64,000 bases of DNA from Aquipseudomonas alcaligenes (GCF_900156545.1 NZ_FTNW01000002.1:124001-188000); one strand, 5' to 3'; shown: positions 1 to 8,935, numbered from the stretch's first letter. The notes: generated by a model from the letters alone, not told the origin. Numbers and translations are program-made.

Positions 1-2
1 TC

Positions 3-2021
3 TGCGTGTCACGCATACGCGATGGGGTATTTGTCGAGATCAACCCCAGCTTCAGCCAGACCTTTGGCTGGTCCCCCGAGGAGATAGTCGGGCGGAGCGC
101 GCCGGAAGTAGGTTTCTGGGTCGACGAGCAGCAGCGCAACCAGCTGTTTGCCAAGCTGAGCCAGGACCAGCATCTGAGCAGCGAGATTGCACGCTTCCGC
201 ACCAAGGGCGGCAACGAACTCACCTGTGTGGTATCGAGCCGTTTCATCCGTGTCGACCGCCAACTGTGCATCACCACCACGTTCCGCGACATCACCGAGC
301 GGCAGGCAGCGGAGGCCGCGCTCAAGGCCAGCCAGGAGAAATTCGCCAAGGCCTTTCACTCCAGTCCGGACGCCATCACGATCACCGAGCGCGACAGCGG
401 CCGCTTCATCGAAGTCAATGAGGGCTTCTGCCGCCTGACCGGCTATCGCCCCGAGGAGGTCATCGGCCGCACCGCTGCGGAATTGCAGGTCTGGGTCAAC
501 CCGGAGGAGCGACAACGCATGGTCGAGGCCATCCTCCGTGATGGCCGTGTCTACCACCTGGAAATGCATGGCCAGCACCGCAGCGGCAAACTGCAGCTGG
601 TGGAGGTTTCGGTCGAGCCCATTGAACTGAACGGCACACCCTGCCTGCTGCTTACGGCGCGCGACATCGGTGAGCTGAAAGCGGCCCAGGCCCAAGCCCA
701 ACACCTGGCCTACCACGACCCCCTGACCAACCTGCCCAACCGTGCACTCTTAATGGACCGGCTCGTCCAGCAGATCGCGCTGCTCAAACGCCACGACCTG
801 CATGGCGCCCTGCTGTTTCTCGATCTTGACCACTTCAAGCACATCAATGACTCGCTCGGCCATCCGGTAGGCGATGCCGTACTGAAGATGGTGACCGCGC
901 GCCTGGAAGCCAGCGTGCGCCAGGAGGACACCGTGGCGCGCCTGGGTGGCGACGAGTTCGTGGTGCTGATTTCCGGCCTCGAAGGCAAGCGCAACGAGAT
1001 CACCCGCCAGGTCCGCCAGGTCGCCGAAAAACTGCGCGGTCTGCTGGCCGAGCCCATGCTGCTGGAGGGCCATCGCCTGCAGGTGACACCGAGCATTGGC
1101 ATCGCCCTGCTACCGGACCACGGCGACAACCCTACCGACCTGCTCAAGCGCGCCGACATCGCGCTTTACCGAGCCAAAGACTCGGGCCGCAATACGGTAC
1201 AGATCTTTCGTAAAGCGATGCAGGAGGCCGCTAGCGAACGCCTGCGCCTGGAGAACGATTTGCACCTGGCCCTTGCCCGCGGCGAATTCGAGCTGTACCT
1301 GCAACCCCAGGTAGATGCACGCGCCGGCAGCGTGATTGGGGCGGAAGCGCTGCTGCGCTGGAATCACCCGACACTGGGTATGCAGTCACCGGCGCACTTC
1401 ATTCAGGTTCTGGAGGAGAGCGGACTGATTCTCGAGGCCGGGGCCTGGATACTCAATGAAGCCTGCCATGTCGGTTCCCGCCTGATGCACGAAGGCCTGG
1501 TTGACCGCGAGTCCTTTCAGTTGTGCGTCAACATCAGCCCACGGCAGTTTCGCCAGAACGACTTCGTCGAACGCGTTGAGCGCTGTCTCGAGCAGAGCAA
1601 ACTACCGGCCAGCATGCTCAAGCTGGAGATCACCGAAGGCATCGTCATTCATAACCTCGACGACACCATCGCCAAGATGCGCCGCCTGAAGAAACTCGGC
1701 CTGAGCTTCGCCATGGACGACTTCGGCACGGGCTACAGCTCGCTGACCTACCTCAAGCGCCTGCCGGTGGATGTGCTGAAGATCGACCAGTCGTTCGTCC
1801 GTGATGCCACCAGCGACCCCAACGATGCCGAGATCATCCGCGCCATCGTCGCCATGGCCCGCAGCCTCAATCTGCAGGTGATCGCCGAAGGCGTGGAGCA
1901 GGCCGAACAGCTGGAGTTCCTCCTCCAGCAGGGCTGCCATCATTACCAGGGTTACCTGTTCAGCAAGCCGGTGCCGCTAGCGGAATTCCACGACCTGCTA
2001 CAGGCCAATCGCAGCCACTGA
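3..2021 (+). CDS. PAS-PAS-GGDEF-EAL cyclic-di-GMP turnover protein (5' end outside window)
   Basis: Cytosolic-type c-di-GMP enzyme. Numbering from the first in-frame GTG at base 6: the end of one PAS domain (about 1-100), a full PAS domain (about 110-225), a GGDEF domain with intact GGDEF at 314-318, and an EAL domain beginning near 415 with EALL at 447-450 and a later DDFGTGYSS motif. An RxxD product-inhibition site (RQED, 305-308) lies five residues before GGDEF. Both catalytic signatures are intact, so cyclase, phosphodiesterase or both are possible. The reading frame is open to the window edge and begins inside a PAS fold, so the true start lies upstream and further sensor domains may be missing. 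Confidence 0.93.
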   Translation, partial: CVSRIRDGVFVEINPSFSQTFGWSPEEIVGRSAPEVGFWVDEQQRNQLFAKLSQDQHLSSEIARFRTKGGNELTCVVSSRFIRVDRQLCITTTFRDITERQAAEAALKASQEKFAKAFHSSPDAITITERDSGRFIEVNEGFCRLTGYRPEEVIGRTAAELQVWVNPEERQRMVEAILRDGRVYHLEMHGQHRSGKLQLVEVSVEPIELNGTPCLLLTARDIGELKAAQAQAQHLAYHDPLTNLPNRALLMDRLVQQIALLKRHDLHGALLFLDLDHFKHINDSLGHPVGDAVLKMVTARLEASVRQEDTVARLGGDEFVVLISGLEGKRNEITRQVRQVAEKLRGLLAEPMLLEGHRLQVTPSIGIALLPDHGDNPTDLLKRADIALYRAKDSGRNTVQIFRKAMQEAASERLRLENDLHLALARGEFELYLQPQVDARAGSVIGAEALLRWNHPTLGMQSPAHFIQVLEESGLILEAGAWILNEACHVGSRLMHEGLVDRESFQLCVNISPRQFRQNDFVERVERCLEQSKLPASMLKLEITEGIVIHNLDDTIAKMRRLKKLGLSFAMDDFGTGYSSLTYLKRLPVDVLKIDQSFVRDATSDPNDAEIIRAIVAMARSLNLQVIAEGVEQAEQLEFLLQQGCHHYQGYLFSKPVPLAEFHDLLQANRSH

Positions 2022-2026
2022 AATGC

Positions 2027-2052
2027 AGAAGGGCACCCACAGGTGCCCTTCT
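2027..2052. terminator. Bidirectional stem-loop between convergent genes
   Basis: A perfect 11-bp stem (AGAAGGGCACC / GGTGCCCTTCT) with a four-base loop lies just after the GGDEF-EAL stop and before the heat-shock gene stop. The AGAA/TTCT ends give short U-tracts in both directions, so it probably terminates both transcripts. Confidence 0.65.
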
Positions 2053-2068
2053 CTCAAGCGGCTGTCGG

Positions 2069-2518
2069 TCAGCCTTCCAGCGCCGGCTTGTCACCGCCGA
2101 TGGGAATGCGCTTGGGTTTGGCCTCTTCCGGTACGACACGCACCAGGTCGATATTCAGCAGACCATGGGACAGCGCGGCAGCCTTCACCTCGATATGGTC
2201 GGCCAGGCGGAACGAGAGCTTGAAGCCACGCTGGGCGATGCCCTGGTAGAGGTAGCTGACGCTCTCGGCCGCGCGTTCGCGCTTGCCACCGGTGACGGTC
2301 AGCACGCCGCGCTCAACCTGTAGCTCCAGGTCTTCTTCACGGAAGCCGGCGGCCGCCACCACGATGCGGTACTGGTCATCGCCATGCTTCTCGACGTTGT
2401 AGGGCGGATAGGAACTGCCGTTCTCGCTGCTGCGCAGCGCCGACTCGAACAGGTCGTTGAAACGATCGAAACCGACGGACTGGCGGAACAGCGGGGCCAG
2501 GGAAAGGACGTTGCTCAT
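2069..2518 (-). CDS. ibpA: Small heat-shock protein, IbpA/Hsp20 type
   Basis: ATP-independent holdase chaperone of 149 aa, the normal size for bacterial class A sHsps. The N-terminus contains FDRFNDLFESAL, a typical IbpA oligomerisation segment. The alpha-crystallin domain runs from about 35 to 130 (YPPYNVEK, AGFREEDLEL, GVLTVTGGK, YLYQGIAQRGFKLSF). Upstream lie a heat-shock promoter candidate and a ROSE-like hairpin covering the ribosome-binding site. Control of both transcription and translation by temperature is therefore likely. It is monocistronic and convergent with the GGDEF-EAL gene. Confidence 0.95.
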   Translation of the reverse strand: MSNVLSLAPLFRQSVGFDRFNDLFESALRSSENGSSYPPYNVEKHGDDQYRIVVAAAGFREEDLELQVERGVLTVTGGKRERAAESVSYLYQGIAQRGFKLSFRLADHIEVKAAALSHGLLNIDLVRVVPEEAKPKRIPIGGDKPALEG

Positions 2519-2525
2519 GGCGCAT

Positions 2526-2544
2526 CTCCTGAATAATCAGCAAG
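2526..2544 (-). promoter_or_regulatory. ROSE-type RNA thermometer hairpin over the ibpA ribosome-binding site
   Basis: On the minus strand CUUGCUGA-UUAU-UCAGGAG folds into a hairpin that pairs the AGGAG Shine-Dalgarno with the UUGCU element typical of ROSE thermometers. One G is left bulged on the 5' arm, as in described ROSE elements. The ATG follows 7 nt after AGGAG. Heating would melt the G-U-containing stem and free the site. Further upstream leader bases (to about 2575) can form an additional small stem. Confidence 0.8.
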
Positions 2545-2585
2545 TGTCTGGTCGCGGGACCCGACTTCGGCATCCCACACCCACT

Positions 2586-2613
2586 AGATGTGGATGCCCT
2601 GGCGGATTTCAAG
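2586..2613 (-). promoter_or_regulatory. Sigma-32 (RpoH) heat-shock promoter candidate for ibpA
   Basis: On the minus strand CTTGAAA (2607-2613), 13 bases, then CCACATCT (2586-2593). This matches the RpoH consensus CTTGAAA-N11-16-CCCCATNT with one mismatch in the -10 block. Transcription would start near 2579, giving a leader of about 60 nt that contains the ROSE hairpin. The -35 element overlaps the last codons of dusC. Confidence 0.75.
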
Positions 2614-3565
2614 AGGCGGGTTGCAGCGGGTTGAGCAAGGCGTCGATACGCGCGCAATCGTTCTCCCGGCGTATCTCGGCGAACAGCGCGACGGCCTCGG
2701 GATAGCTGCGGGTGAGCATGGCCAGCCACTGCTTGAGACGCCCCGGCGCGTAGCGCGGCGCCAGCTTGCGCCGGGCCTGCCGCCAGAAGTCCTGCAGCAG
2801 CGGCAACAGCTCGTCCCAGCGCATCGGCAGGACTTCGTCGCCGGCGCGTGCGGCGGCGATCTGCCGTGCCAGGTCCGGACGCGAGACCAGGCCGCGCCCG
2901 AGCATGATGTTCTCGGCGCCGCTGATTTCGCGGCAACGCCGCCAGTCATCGACGCTCCAGATCTCGCCATTGGCGAACACCGGCACCGCCACCACGTCCT
3001 GCACCCGCGCCACCCACTCCCAGTGCGCCGGCGGCTTGTAGCCGTCGACCTTGGTCCGTGCGTGCACCACCAGCTGCGCGGCGCCGCCCTCGGCCAGGGC
3101 CTGCGCACACTCCGGGGCGGCGTCCGGGCTGTCGAAGCCCAGGCGCATCTTGGCAGTGACCGGAATCGCGGCCGGCACTGCGCGACGCACCTCGCGCACG
3201 ATGGCGTGCAGCAGCTCCGGCTCCTTGAGCAATACGGCACCACCGCGCGACTTGTTCACCGTCTTGGCCGGGCAGCCGAAGTTGAGGTCGATCACCGGCG
3301 CGCCGAGGCTGCAGGCAAACGCCGCGTTATCAGCCAGGCAAACCGGGTCTGAGCCGAGCAGCTGCACGCGCATCGGCGTGCCGGCGCGGGTCAGCGCCCC
3401 CTCGGCCAGTTCGGGCGCCAGCTTGTGGTAGGCGGTCTCGGGCAGCAGGCGGTCGCAGACGCGGATGAACTCGGTGACGCACCAGTCGATGCCGCCGACA
3501 CGGGTCAGCACATCGCGCAGGATCTCGTCGACCAGCCCCTCCATGGGGGCCAGGGCGATTTGCAT
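2609..3565 (-). CDS. dusC: tRNA-dihydrouridine synthase C
   Basis: FMN-dependent NADPH reductase that makes dihydrouridine in the tRNA D-loop (U16 for DusC enzymes). 318 aa. The start was placed at the ATG giving [10 protein letters not shown], the family N-terminus; an upstream GTG would add nine atypical residues. Visible motifs are the flavin-binding APMEGLVD at the start and [17 protein letters not shown] with the catalytic Cys. The sequence around WCVTEFIRV is DusC-like rather than DusA/B-like. It sits directly upstream of ibpA, whose promoter lies inside its 3' end. Confidence 0.92.
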   Translation of the reverse strand: MQIALAPMEGLVDEILRDVLTRVGGIDWCVTEFIRVCDRLLPETAYHKLAPELAEGALTRAGTPMRVQLLGSDPVCLADNAAFACSLGAPVIDLNFGCPAKTVNKSRGGAVLLKEPELLHAIVREVRRAVPAAIPVTAKMRLGFDSPDAAPECAQALAEGGAAQLVVHARTKVDGYKPPAHWEWVARVQDVVAVPVFANGEIWSVDDWRRCREISGAENIMLGRGLVSRPDLARQIAAARAGDEVLPMRWDELLPLLQDFWRQARRKLAPRYAPGRLKQWLAMLTRSYPEAVALFAEIRRENDCARIDALLNPLQPAS

Positions 3566-3656
3566 GGGACAGTCCGGAAAAACGGGGCGCACAGTTTAAG
3601 GCCCCGCCCGCCTGGTGCAAGATGGCCACACGACAAGGAGCCGAACGGAGAACCGC

Positions 3657-4052
3657 ATGTCGCGCCATTCACTACTCGCCCTGTGCCTGCTCGCCACCCT
3701 AGCCCAGGCCGCCGAACCACTGCCACGCGGCGTCCAGGTCCAGCCACCGGCGCCGGCACCGGGCGAACCGGGTCGGCTGATCTTCAGCCGCGACAGCAAC
3801 GCGCCGAACGCCTGCAACGTGGACTTGTATGTGAACCGCGAAGTGGCGGCGAGCCTCGGCCCCGGCGAGCGTACCGCGCTGGACCTGCCCAGCGGTCAGG
3901 TGAGCCTGGCGGTGGCCATCTCCTCTGCCGGCTATTGCGGCGGCCAGGGGCCGGGGGCAACGCAATCGGTGTTGCTGGGACCGGGCGAGACGCGCCAGTT
4001 CGCGATCATCGTCAAGCCGGGCGCGGCCTTCCTCGCGCCACTGCTCAACTAG
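3657..4052 (+). CDS. Small exported protein of unknown function
   Basis: 131 aa. The N-terminus MSRHSLLALCLLATLAQA is a clear Sec signal peptide with cleavage near AQA-AE, so the mature protein is probably periplasmic. Start chosen at the ATG after AAGGAG/GGAG rather than an in-frame codon 14 residues earlier. The mature part is Pro/Gly-rich with two Cys that could pair (ACNVDLYV and GYCGG), and is predicted mostly beta. I do not recognise the family. It is divergent from dusC, and its stop codon overlaps the stop of the convergent thioesterase gene. Confidence 0.75.
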   Translation: MSRHSLLALCLLATLAQAAEPLPRGVQVQPPAPAPGEPGRLIFSRDSNAPNACNVDLYVNREVAASLGPGERTALDLPSGQVSLAVAISSAGYCGGQGPGATQSVLLGPGETRQFAIIVKPGAAFLAPLLN

Positions 4053-4498
4053 AGCTGCAGCGGATAGGGTTCCAGCAGCGCCTGCCCGTAGCCCTCGACG
4101 AACTCCGCCGGCATGCGCCTGGGCTTGCCAGTGGACAGCTCGATGCAGACGAAGGTGGTCTGCGCGCGCAGCAGCGTGGTGGCGTCTGACGGACGCCACA
4201 GCTGGAAGCGCCGGGTCATTTTCAGCTTGTGGTCGGACTCGACGATCCAGGTGGCCATCTGCAGTTCCTCGCCCTCGTAGGCGCTGGCCAGGTAGTCGAT
4301 CTCGTGGCGCAGCACGGCCATGGCGCGGTCCAGCCGGCGGTATTCGGCCAGGTCCAGCCCCAGGTGCTGCGAGTGGCGCCAGGCGCAGCGCTCCAGCCAG
4401 CTGACGTAGACGGCGTTGTTGGCATGCCCCAAGCCGTCGATGTCGTCGGCCGCAACCTGCAGGTCGATGACGAAGGGCGTTGGCAGGTCCCAGCTCAC
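4049..4498 (-). CDS. Acyl-CoA thioesterase, hotdog fold (YbgC/4HBT-like)
   Basis: 149 aa hotdog-fold thioesterase that would hydrolyse an acyl-CoA in the cytosol. The 4HBT signature is visible as DIDGLGHANNAVYVSWLE with the catalytic Asp, followed by the central helix. The GTG start overlaps the TGA of the upstream aldolase gene (GTGA), so translation is likely coupled. The substrate cannot be deduced. From memory the same aldolase-thioesterase pair exists in P. aeruginosa (PA3131-PA3130). Confidence 0.88.
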   Translation of the reverse strand: MSWDLPTPFVIDLQVAADDIDGLGHANNAVYVSWLERCAWRHSQHLGLDLAEYRRLDRAMAVLRHEIDYLASAYEGEELQMATWIVESDHKLKMTRRFQLWRPSDATTLLRAQTTFVCIELSTGKPRRMPAEFVEGYGQALLEPYPLQL

Positions 4499-5145
4499 GG
4501 CTTGACCTCGACACTGGCCGCCAGGGCGCGGGCCTCGCTGGCCAGCTGGGTGATCTGGTCCCAGGCGCGGGCGCGGATCAGGTTGTCCGGGGCGATCCAG
4601 GTACCGCCGACGCAGGCCACGTTGGGCAGGCGCAGGAAGCTCAGCAAGTTGTCCGCGGTGATGCCGCCGGTGGGGCAGAAACGGATGCCGGTAAACGGCC
4701 CCTTGAAGCTCTTCAGCATCTTCACGCTGGTATTGCCGTTGGCCGGGAACAGCTTCAGCGAGCGGTAACCGTACTCCAGGGCCAGCAACACTTCCGAAGG
4801 CGTCATCACTGCCGGCAGGTAGGGCAGCCCCGAGTCATCGGCCGCCGCCGCCAGGCGCTCGGTGCAGCCCGGGCTGACGGCGAACTGCGCGCCGGCATCG
4901 CGAGCCTCCTGGAACTGCTCGGCATGAATCACCGTGCCCGCCCCTACCAGCAACTGCGGCAGTTCCTGGCGAATCGCCGCCAGGGCATCCAGGGCGCGCG
5001 GCGTGCGCAGGGTGACTTCGAGCACCTCGACGCCGCCGGCATAGAGCGCACGCGCCAGGTCCACCGCCAGCGCGCAATCCTCGATCACCAGCACCGGCAG
5101 CACCGGGCGCGCGCGCTGCAGCACCACATCCATCGTCAGGCCCAT
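4495..5145 (-). CDS. KDPG/KHG aldolase family protein (Eda-like)
   Basis: Class I aldolase that cleaves 2-keto-3-deoxy-6-phosphogluconate (or a related keto-acid) to pyruvate plus an aldehyde. 216 aa from the ATG 8 nt after an AGGGGGG ribosome site. Catalytic Glu43 and Arg47 (EVTLR), Schiff-base Lys131 (SLKLFP) and the phosphate-site CPTGG are all present. After the lysine, PANGNTS replaces the usual PAE-x-x-GG, so the substrate may differ from KDPG. It is coupled to the thioesterase gene rather than to zwf/pgl, so it is probably not the main Entner-Doudoroff enzyme. Confidence 0.85.
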   Translation of the reverse strand: MGLTMDVVLQRARPVLPVLVIEDCALAVDLARALYAGGVEVLEVTLRTPRALDALAAIRQELPQLLVGAGTVIHAEQFQEARDAGAQFAVSPGCTERLAAAADDSGLPYLPAVMTPSEVLLALEYGYRSLKLFPANGNTSVKMLKSFKGPFTGIRFCPTGGITADNLLSFLRLPNVACVGGTWIAPDNLIRARAWDQITQLASEARALAASVEVKP

Positions 5146-5271
5146 GTCATCCCCCCTCACCAAACGGCATTGGCTGCTGTGACGGCGCCCACTGGCCGCG
5201 AAGCACAACTTCAGCGCAGTGGGCACATGAAAGGGAGTGTACCGCGTTAGGGCCAGCGTAGCGCCTGGCAC

Positions 5272-6126
5272 TCAGGATGCGGCAGCCCGTATGCGGCGGT
5301 TGGCGACGCTTTGCAGGTCGGCGCTGCCGAGCAACTCCAGCACTGCCTCGACCACCTGCCGATCGCCCAGCGGCTTGCTGTGACCGCCGCTTTCCAGGCG
5401 CAGCAGGCGGCTGCCGGGCCAGGCCGCGTGGATGTTCTGCGCCTCGCCATAGGGCACCATGGGATCGTCTTCGGCGTGCACCACCAGCCCAGGGAAATCC
5501 AGGCGATAACGCTCCACATCGAGCTGCGCGGCCGGCATGCCGGCGCTCTGTTCGACCATGCGCACGAAGCGCGCTCGCGCCTGCTGGGGCAACCCGACAA
5601 AGTGGGCGAAGCGCCGCAGCGCACCGAGGATGCGCGCCGGCGCGGCGATAGTCACCAGCGCCTCGGTGCGCAGGCCGAGCTGGGTGGCCAGCAAGGCACT
5701 GGCGCCACCCAGCGAATGGCCGATCACCGCCCGCAGCGGCGGCAACTCACCCGCCGCCTCCAGCAGGGCGCGGGCGAACAGCACCACATTGGCCTCGTGT
5801 CCCGGCGAGCGCCCATGAGCCGGTGCATCCAGGGCGACCACACCATAGCCGGCGCGCACCAGGGCACGAATCAGCTCGGCAAACTGCGTAGGACGACCCT
5901 CCCAGCCATGCAGCAGGAGCACCGCCGGCCCCTGCCCCCAGCGCAGGGCAGACAAACCGAAGCGCAGGGTGATGCGCTCAGCCTCCGCCAACAGCGGCAG
6001 CTCCCAGTCGCGTGGCGGCAGCTCGCGCGGTGTCAGAAAGGCCCGGTGCATCTTGCTGGCCGCGAGATCCGGGGCCAGGCGACCAACCGTGGCGTTGAAG
6101 CCACGAATCCAGCTCATAGCACTCAT
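5272..6126 (-). CDS. Alpha/beta hydrolase
   Basis: 284 aa. The start ATG follows GAGGAG by 7 nt; longer in-frame extensions lack support. The hydrolase fold is shown by LLHGWEGR (oxyanion region), DAPAHGRSPG, the nucleophile elbow GHSLGG, the acid region HAEDDPMVPY and a late catalytic His in SGGHSKPLG. It is cytosolic with no signal peptide. It lies 40 nt downstream of a TetR gene in the same direction, so it is probably controlled by that repressor. Substrate unknown. Confidence 0.88.
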   Translation of the reverse strand: MSAMSWIRGFNATVGRLAPDLAASKMHRAFLTPRELPPRDWELPLLAEAERITLRFGLSALRWGQGPAVLLLHGWEGRPTQFAELIRALVRAGYGVVALDAPAHGRSPGHEANVVLFARALLEAAGELPPLRAVIGHSLGGASALLATQLGLRTEALVTIAAPARILGALRRFAHFVGLPQQARARFVRMVEQSAGMPAAQLDVERYRLDFPGLVVHAEDDPMVPYGEAQNIHAAWPGSRLLRLESGGHSKPLGDRQVVEAVLELLGSADLQSVANRRIRAAAS

Positions 6127-6166
6127 CTTGTGTCTCCTCATCTCACAGCCCGCCACGCGGGCACAC

Positions 6167-6706
6167 TCACACCACCGCCGATTTGGCGGCACGCAGAATA
6201 CGGTCGGACAACTCGCCATCGCCCAGCGCCCTCGCCAGGGACAGGCCACCGATCATCAGGGCCAAGTCGGCCAGCACCTTGTCGGCGTCTTCGGGGCTAC
6301 CGGCCAGCTGGGCCACCATCAGCTCGATATGCTCGGCCAGCACAGCCCGGAACGACTCTGGCAAACGCCCCATCTCGCCCAGCGTGCTCGGCAGCGGACA
6401 GGCATCGGTAGAGGCATCGCGATGCTTACGCGACAGGTAGAAGGCTGCGACCAGCACCCTCCTTTCCTGGGCATCCAGGCTGTCGTCCAGCTGCTGCAGC
6501 AGTTGCCGACGACGCCCGAGCAACTGGCCAAACGCCTCCAGCATCAGCGCCTCCTTGCTCTCGAAATGACCGTAGAAGCCACCAACGGTGAGCCCAGCCG
6601 CGCCCATTACCTCGCCGACGCTAGGCTCCAGCGGGCCACGCTGGATCAGCGCGGCAGAGGCAGCATCAAGGATCCGCCCACGGGTTCTGACCTTTTTGTC
6701 CTGCAT
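6167..6706 (-). CDS. TetR-family transcriptional regulator
   Basis: 179 aa. The N-terminal helix-turn-helix covers about 8-55 (TRGRILDAA, then MGAAGLTVGGFYGHFESKEAL), and the rest is a helical ligand-binding domain containing PLPSTLGEM. It is upstream of the alpha/beta hydrolase and likely represses itself and that gene through the palindrome 29 bp upstream of its start. The ligand is unknown. Confidence 0.92.
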   Translation of the reverse strand: MQDKKVRTRGRILDAASAALIQRGPLEPSVGEVMGAAGLTVGGFYGHFESKEALMLEAFGQLLGRRRQLLQQLDDSLDAQERRVLVAAFYLSRKHRDASTDACPLPSTLGEMGRLPESFRAVLAEHIELMVAQLAGSPEDADKVLADLALMIGGLSLARALGDGELSDRILRAAKSAVV

Positions 6707-6734
6707 AGCGGCCTCCGAAATATGATGAGAATAA

Positions 6735-6750
6735 TATTATGATCATAATA
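6735..6750. promoter_or_regulatory. 16-bp perfect palindrome, likely TetR operator
   Basis: TATTATGATCATAATA lies 29 bp before the TetR gene start in an AT-rich patch that also contains TATGATGAGAATAATATT. Placement at the promoter of an autoregulated TetR operon makes it the obvious operator candidate. Confidence 0.6.
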
Positions 6751-6810
6751 AAATTAGGCAAGCGACTTGATCGACCGCTTGTCGCCGGCCGCCAGGAATA
6801 TTCGGGAGAT

Positions 6811-6846
6811 AGAAAAACAAAAGGGCCATTCCGAAGAATGACCCTT
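6811..6846 (-). terminator. Rho-independent terminator of the tRNA-Ala/Glu operon
   Basis: On the minus strand AAGGGTCATTC-TTCG-GAATGGCCCTT (one G-U pair, UUCG tetraloop) is followed by TTGTTTTTCT. It lies 26 bp past the last tRNA-Glu. Confidence 0.85.
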
Positions 6847-6872
6847 GAAGTCCGCAAAACGCGGAAAGAAAG

Positions 6873-6948
6873 TGGCGTCCCCTAGGGGACTCGAACCCCT
6901 GTTACCGCCGTGAAAGGGCGGTGTCCTAGGCCACTAGACGAAGGGGAC
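6873..6948 (-). tRNA. tRNA-Glu (anticodon TTC), second copy in the operon
   Basis: 76 nt with encoded CCA. Acceptor stem GTCCCCT/AGGGGAC, anticodon loop CTTTCAC giving TTC, and T-loop GGTTCGAGTCC. The sequence is identical to the copy at 7116-7191. Last gene of the Ala-Glu-Ala-Glu transcript. Confidence 0.97.
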
Positions 6949-6962
6949 AGAACCTTCGAAGA

Positions 6963-6989
6963 ACAAGGCCAGCACTAGGCTGGCCTTGT
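6963..6989. other. Inter-tRNA stem-loop
   Basis: A perfect 10-bp stem (ACAAGGCCAG / CTGGCCTTGT) with a seven-base loop separates tRNA-Ala and tRNA-Glu. No U-run follows, so a processing hairpin is more likely than a terminator. The other two spacers carry shorter stems at 7094-7109 and 7207-7230. Confidence 0.5.
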
Positions 6990-6996
6990 CAGTGAT

Positions 6997-7072
<76 letters not shown>

Positions 7073-7115
7073 GGATTTTGCGTCTCTCGACGTGCAGTGC
7101 GAACACTGCGTGAAG

Positions 7116-7191
7116 TGGCGTCCCCTAGGGGACTCGAACCCCTGTTACCGCCGTGAAAGGGCGGTGTCCTAGGCCACTAGACGAAGGGGAC
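7116..7191 (-). tRNA. tRNA-Glu (anticodon TTC), first copy
   Basis: Same 76-nt sequence as 6873-6948, anticodon TTC. It sits directly downstream of gltX, whose product charges this tRNA. Confidence 0.97.
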
Positions 7192-7238
7192 AAATCCTTC
7201 ATTTACCCGAATGCGCTGGAATTCATTCGGTGGCAATT

Positions 7239-7314
<76 letters not shown>

Positions 7315-7332
7315 GTCGCTTGGACGGGGCGC

Positions 7333-7361
7333 ATATTAGGTTCGAGGGCCCATGCTGTCAA
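7333..7361 (-). promoter_or_regulatory. Strong sigma-70 promoter of the tRNA-Ala/Glu operon
   Basis: On the minus strand TTGACA, 17 bases, TAATAT, followed by a GC-rich discriminator GCGCCCC typical of stringently controlled stable-RNA promoters. It lies between the gltX stop and the first tRNA, so the tRNAs need not rely on gltX read-through. Confidence 0.85.
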
Positions 7362-7426
7362 CACTATTTTTCATTCGACTCGAATATTTTTCGTCGAAAG
7401 AACAAACACTTACCCTCGAACCCTGC

Positions 7427-8908
7427 TCAGCGGAAGCTTTCCAGCAGTTTCTTCCACTCCTTGCTCTCGCCATTGCTGACACCGCCGAGCAGCTCGACTG
7501 CCTGGCGCAGACGGAAGCGCGACAGGTCGGCGCCAAGGATTTCCATGGCGTCCAGCACCGAAACCGAGCTGGCCTTGCCAGTGATGGCCGGGAAGATCAG
7601 TGGCATCAGGTCGCGCAGCTTGAGGCCGAGACCCTCGCAGACGAACTGGATGCAGGCGGTGATCTTCTCCTTGTCCCACTGGCGCAACGCCTCCAGCTCC
7701 CACAGCACCAGCTGCAGGGCCTGGCGCACCTGATCCGGAGTCAGCTTCTTGTGCGTCAGCAGCGCAGGATCGAGCTGCACGCCGCCGCTGAAGAAGAAGC
7801 TGGACAGCGGCGCGATGTCGCTGAAGGTTTCGACGCGCTGCTGCACATGCGGGGCGATCTGCATCAGGTACTGGGAGTTGAAGGCCCAGTCCTGCACACG
7901 CTGGGCGAATTGCTCCACCGGCAGCTCGCGCAGCCACTGGCCGTTGAGCCAGGACAGCTTCTCGATATCGAAGATCGGCCCGCCGAGCGAGACGCGCGAC
8001 AGATCGAAGTGCTCGATCATCTCGGCCAGCGAGAACTTCTCGCGCTCGTCCGGCATCGACCAGCCCATGCGCCCCAGGTAGTTGAGCAGCGCCTCGGGCA
8101 TGAAGCCCATGCGCTCGTAGAAGGTGATGCAGGTGGGGTTCTTGCGCTTGGACAGCTTGGACTTGTCCGGATTGCGCAGCAGCGGCATGTAGCAGAGCTT
8201 GGGCTGCTCCCAGCCGAAGTACTCGTACAGCTTGATCAGCTTGGGCGCCGACGGCAGCCACTCCTCGCCGCGCAGGACGTGGGTGATCTCCATCAGGTGG
8301 TCATCGACCACGTTGGCCAGGAAGTAGGTGGGCAGGCCGTCGGCCTTCATCAGCACCTGCATGTCCATGCGATCCCAGGGGATCTCCACGTCGCCACGCA
8401 GCATGTCCGGTACAACGCAGACGCCTTCGCTCGGCACCTTCATGCGCACCACGTGCGACTCGCCGGCGGCGATGCGCTGCTGCGCCTCTTCCGGGGTGAG
8501 GTGCATGCAGTGGCCGTCGTAGCGCGGCGTTTCCTTCTTCGCCATCTGCTCGGCGCGCACCTGGTCCAGGCGCTCGGCGGAGCAGAAGCAAGGGAAGGCG
8601 TGGCCCTTGGCGACCAGCTCGTCCGAGTACTTCTTGTAGATCGCACCACGCTCGCTCTGCCGGTAAGGGCCATGCGGGCCGCCGACGTCCGGACCTTCGT
8701 TCCACTCGATACCCAGCCAGCGCAGGGCGTCGAAGATCTGCTGCTCGGACTCGCGGGTCGAGCGCAGCTGGTCGGTGTCCTCGATGCGCAGAATGAACTC
8801 GCCGCCGTGCTGGCGGGCGAAGCACAGGTTGAACAGGGCAATGTAGGCAGTGCCGACGTGCGGGTCACCGGTCGGCGACGGCGCAATGCGGGTGCGGACT
8901 TTGGTCAT
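7427..8908 (-). CDS. gltX: Glutamyl-tRNA synthetase
   Basis: Charges tRNA-Glu with glutamate in the cytosol. 493 aa, normal class I GluRS length. The HIGH-type motif appears as [11 protein letters not shown] near the N-terminus, and the KMSKS-type motif as KLSKRKNP near 240. The zinc-region C-x-C (CFCSAERLD) is also present. The four downstream tRNAs include two tRNA-Glu genes, the substrate of this enzyme. Confidence 0.97.
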   Translation of the reverse strand: MTKVRTRIAPSPTGDPHVGTAYIALFNLCFARQHGGEFILRIEDTDQLRSTRESEQQIFDALRWLGIEWNEGPDVGGPHGPYRQSERGAIYKKYSDELVAKGHAFPCFCSAERLDQVRAEQMAKKETPRYDGHCMHLTPEEAQQRIAAGESHVVRMKVPSEGVCVVPDMLRGDVEIPWDRMDMQVLMKADGLPTYFLANVVDDHLMEITHVLRGEEWLPSAPKLIKLYEYFGWEQPKLCYMPLLRNPDKSKLSKRKNPTCITFYERMGFMPEALLNYLGRMGWSMPDEREKFSLAEMIEHFDLSRVSLGGPIFDIEKLSWLNGQWLRELPVEQFAQRVQDWAFNSQYLMQIAPHVQQRVETFSDIAPLSSFFFSGGVQLDPALLTHKKLTPDQVRQALQLVLWELEALRQWDKEKITACIQFVCEGLGLKLRDLMPLIFPAITGKASSVSVLDAMEILGADLSRFRLRQAVELLGGVSNGESKEWKKLLESFR

Positions 8909-8935
8909 GACAAGTCTCGAAAACGAAGGAGTGAT

